This document shows, one piece after another, positions 61,101 through 64,000 of a stretch of DNA of 64,000 nt. A program made the position numbers and the translations under genes. Source of the DNA: Hippophae tibetana (lineage: Eukaryota > Streptophyta > Magnoliopsida > Rosales > Elaeagnaceae); assembly GCA_037013495.1 (NCBI GenBank), contig CM072803.1, forward strand, positions 16,327,501 through 16,391,500, read 5' to 3'. Numbering within the stretch: the stretch's first letter is position 1; each line of letters begins with the position of its first letter. The notes beneath the pieces were generated by a model. It did not search any database. It saw nothing but the letters and a program-made list of their open reading frames with translations, and had not been told where the DNA came from.

Positions 61101-63626
61101 ATTACATACTACCTTTATATTTATTGACTATGCACTATGCAAATGGATATTGTGACTTATTTATTTACATATTTTTCACATCTATTGATCGATGTCAACA
61201 TAAACTTACTTACACACTAACTAGACACATAAATACATCATGCTTGAAGTTTATGATTGACATTGTAAGATTTTAGGGCTTGAGATAACTATTAAATTAT
61301 GGTTGAACTTTGTTTTTCATTTTTTTAATATGTTGTTGTAGAGAAACACCTAGTTTTAAGAGGGCTACCTACTGTAATGTGTGAATGTACCGTAGTGAGT
61401 AGAGAGGGTAATCTCATAATTGATGTGAAATTCATCATATTAGGTTTTTGACTTGTACATATTTCCTTAGAAAGATAATAATAATAATAAAGGAAAAAAA
61501 ATACAAAATCTTTTGCATGTGCAAAAAGAAAGAGCCATAAGTGGTTATACAAAAAGAAAAAAACCAATCACTCACAAAAAAACTACAAAAGAGGAATAAA
61601 AAAAAGGTTAATTAAGTTCTTTCTTGGTAAGTAAAACATTATTATGATTTTCATGATATGTGATACTCTTTTTTTTTAAATCTTTTATAACTAATCATAG
61701 ATGAACAAATTGAAATTCTATTGTAGTTCCAACTCATATTTTATTTTTGATGATTGTTGATATATCATCATATGTGTTAGTATGTTTGTGTGTCTTATCT
61801 ATATATATATTTATGTTGTCAATCGATAGTCGTACTTTAGACAAAATTAATTTCATCTTTTGTGTATACTCTTGTAGTAAAGTTTAACACTCTATTTTTT
61901 ATTTTATTTTATGTTTTTCGTAGCTTCATGATTATATTACTTATTCGTATGGAAAAAAAGAGGGAGAGAGTTATTGAGTGTTCAAGTTTATTCATATACA
62001 TGAAGTAATAATTAAATATTATATATATTATTAATCATCACTTATGTCTATTTCTTTGCTTTTTGTTATTATATACACTGAACTAATAGATAATGAGTCT
62101 TTTAGGACATTTTATATGCCTCTTCGTGTTTTTATTTTTTATGGTGTATATATGAGCTGTCAAGATTCAAGTAAGATGGCTTCACCAAATCATAGGACCA
62201 TTTCACTATGTAAAATATATTTTTCCTATGAGTGTTATGTAGTGAGAGAGAGCTTTTGTCAAACGAATATGCCAAAAGGGGAGATTATAAGGTGTATGAG
62301 TGTTGGCGATATTCGTGAACAAATCATCCAAATGTAATTTTAGTTCAAGGTGAGTATTTCAAAAATACTTTTCAAGCTGAAAAAACTATCGACCTCCAAA
62401 CGAACACATCTTAGGTATATCTCTATTTTTATACACATTAGGTTTTATATTAGACAAATAGGAACATTTTGTACTTAGGTTACTCAATCGATTCAGACAT
62501 GTATAGATTAATCAAGGTGAGTAGATCGATTGAGAATGAATTTAAATTGATTAAAAAGTCCCTGATTTAATTTTCAATTGAGGTAGATTGATTAAGGTTT
62601 AGGTAGATCAATTTACTTGTCTCAACATTTTTGATCGGTCAAGCAACCAAGGTTTTAATTTTAACCTAATTGTTTACTTGAGCCAAACATTCTAATTACC
62701 ATTTTAATCCTATTATTTACTACTCTATGAATTGTTTAATGAAAATAATTGTAATTGGACTTCAGGGCTTCAATCTTTCCCATATAAAGAACTAAATGCT
62801 CCATATTTTAATTAATCACAAGAGCATTAATCTTTTCATCTTAAACTCTCTCTTTTAAATGGCTTTGCAAAAACAAGATCATATCTCTTTAGGATTTTTT
62901 CTTTAATTAATCTGTCAAACATTGGTGGTTGTGTTTGATTGGTTAATAAATCTAATTAGTTTATGATATTTTAATCAAGTGTTCACACAACTTTTTCTTT
63001 ATTTAGTTCTTGAATAATTACGTGTGTATGTCATAATTATTTGATTTGATTATTTAATTGTAAAGAAACTATCTTTATTGAACTTGTGCTTCAACTTCTA
63101 TTCTAGGGTTTGCTAGTTGCTTTGTTTTAACCGATATTTATTAAATCATCTAAATATGGTTGTTAATTGTTTAATCCTCTTTAGGATACACTTTTCACTT
63201 GTGTTATTGTGCTAACTTTTCATGTACTAGTTGAACGAGTTCGATTGCTTGTGTGACCTAAGTTATCGAAACGTTGGTCCAGATCTGAACACATTTCTCA
63301 TGAAGATTGTGAATGAAAGCATCAACTTGTAAGTGGAATACTTGAGGACATTATCTTGAAGGGTAGTTTAAGTTCTGACCTTGTAATTAGATTTTATTTA
63401 CATAGTGGATAGATAGATGGCATGTGAAATGGTTTTTCTCCTTGATTATTAGTGTGACCTAGGTTGTTTCTAGCTAAAATATCTTGTGTCAAATATTTAT
63501 TTATTTTTATTTTATTTATATGCAATTGAATCTCTCACAGTTTGTGAATTTTTTAATTTGATATAATTTGATTAATTATTTATTCACCCGTCTAACTAAT
63601 TAGATTTGTAACTAAATAAACTCTTA
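58195..63626 (+). mobile_element. LTR retrotransposon fossil C with both LTRs, gag only
   Basis: Two direct LTRs, 58,195-59,625 (about 1.43 kb) and 62,285-63,626 (about 1.34 kb), align along their length with visible divergence. An initiator-Met primer-binding-site relic (TTGATATTAGAGTG) follows the first LTR, and a polypurine tract, CCAAAAGGGGAGAT, precedes the second. Internal remains are gag only: one zinc knuckle near 59,745-59,800 (CFECNGVNHIE), a coiled-coil-like stretch near 60,140-60,290, and a second knuckle near 60,552-60,600 (CHHCGRKYHLRRK). The arrangement is Sirevirus-like. Protease, integrase, reverse transcriptase and RNase H are not recognisable in the remaining 1.4 kb. Broken, and moderately old by LTR divergence. 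No matching target duplication was found. Confidence 0.85.
58391..58676. repeat. Cluster of GATCGATC palindromes in the first LTR
   Basis: At least seven GATCGATC octamers, often extended to TTGATCGATCAAG, occur within about 290 bases. The matching part of the second LTR (about 62,480-62,645) keeps the same spacing but has altered versions such as GATTGATT and AATCGATT. Confidence 0.9.
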
Positions 63627-64000
63627 ACGATCGCTAAAAAATGTTATTAATTTGCGATAGTATAGATCTTACCCTAATACAATATTGCTATGATCAATTA
63701 TATTTCTAACTAATGATCATCTTTCAAAAAGGAATGAATATAAAATATTACCTTAAAAAACTTTGGTGTGATGACACAGTACACACAATATGGACATCTC
63801 TATGCAATTGGGATAACTCGTGAACATGAATTTTTCAGCATTATTTAGCCTTATTAGCATAACAATATAGAAGAAAAATGATACCATAATAAGATAGAGT
63901 TGTTTAGGCTTAGAATTTCTTTTGTTAGGTTGTGTACTAGATTAATAAAATAACCTTGTTGTAGAGAATTTAAGAAATCTAAAATCATCCACTTAACAAA
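63627..64000. other. Flanking DNA to window end, nothing seen
   Basis: AT-rich sequence after the second LTR of fossil C, without frames or repeats that I could recognise. Confidence 0.5.

Overview
The window looks like a stretch of AT-rich, repeat-dense nuclear DNA from a flowering plant, probably a eudicot. The genes have GT-AG introns, the two intact protein genes have clear Arabidopsis counterparts, and the transposon types (Copia, Tat/Athila-like Ty3, Sirevirus-like, CACTA/En-Spm, hAT MITEs) are those of plant genomes. The exact species cannot be told from the sequence.

Only two host genes look whole. At 6.4-7.4 kb (+) is an RZ1A-type glycine-rich RNA-binding protein: an RRM, a CCHC knuckle and an RGG/RD-rich tail. 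It has a predicted 1.9-kb intron in its 5' leader, carrying a small hAT MITE with a perfect 8-bp target duplication, and a predicted short intron in its 3' UTR. At 12.5-15.1 kb (-) is a three-exon group Ia bHLH factor (bHLH94/96 type, 335 residues) with a (CT)n tract in its leader. Between them, at about 9.5-9.7 kb, is a long imperfect foldback. Its arm differences are mostly compatible with G-U pairing in + strand RNA, so it is a candidate MIRNA locus. A third host trace is a broken internal fragment of ATP-citrate lyase subunit B at 41.06-41.34 kb.

The rest is mostly transposon debris. 0-3 kb: an old Copia copy (-) interrupted by a 0.6-kb inverted-repeat element. 16.6-17.4 kb: a fragment of a repeat family seen again near 29 and 35 kb. 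17.5-25.5 kb: a Tat/Athila-like Ty3 fossil (+) interrupted by a reversed LTR element at 19.8-23.7 kb. 25.5-36 kb: Ty3 leftovers, then two inverted copies of one LTR family around a gag-bearing Sirevirus-like fossil and an extra unknown ORF. 36-43 kb: AT-rich DNA with decayed tandem repeats and the ACLB fragment. 43.4-58.0 kb: a second Copia fossil (-) split by a 9.26-kb CACTA transposon at 45,119-54,375. The CACTA has intact 14-bp terminal repeats, a decayed TNP2 transposase gene, a second gene ending in a Ulp1-type SUMO-protease domain, and a long palindrome between direct repeats. 58.2-63.6 kb: an LTR element with both LTRs and gag remains but no recognisable pol.

I see no rRNA or tRNA gene and no CRISPR array. 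Nothing in the window forms an operon-like or multi-gene pathway. The strongest candidates for something undescribed are the 9.5-kb foldback, the CACTA-borne Ulp1 gene and the CACTA palindrome.
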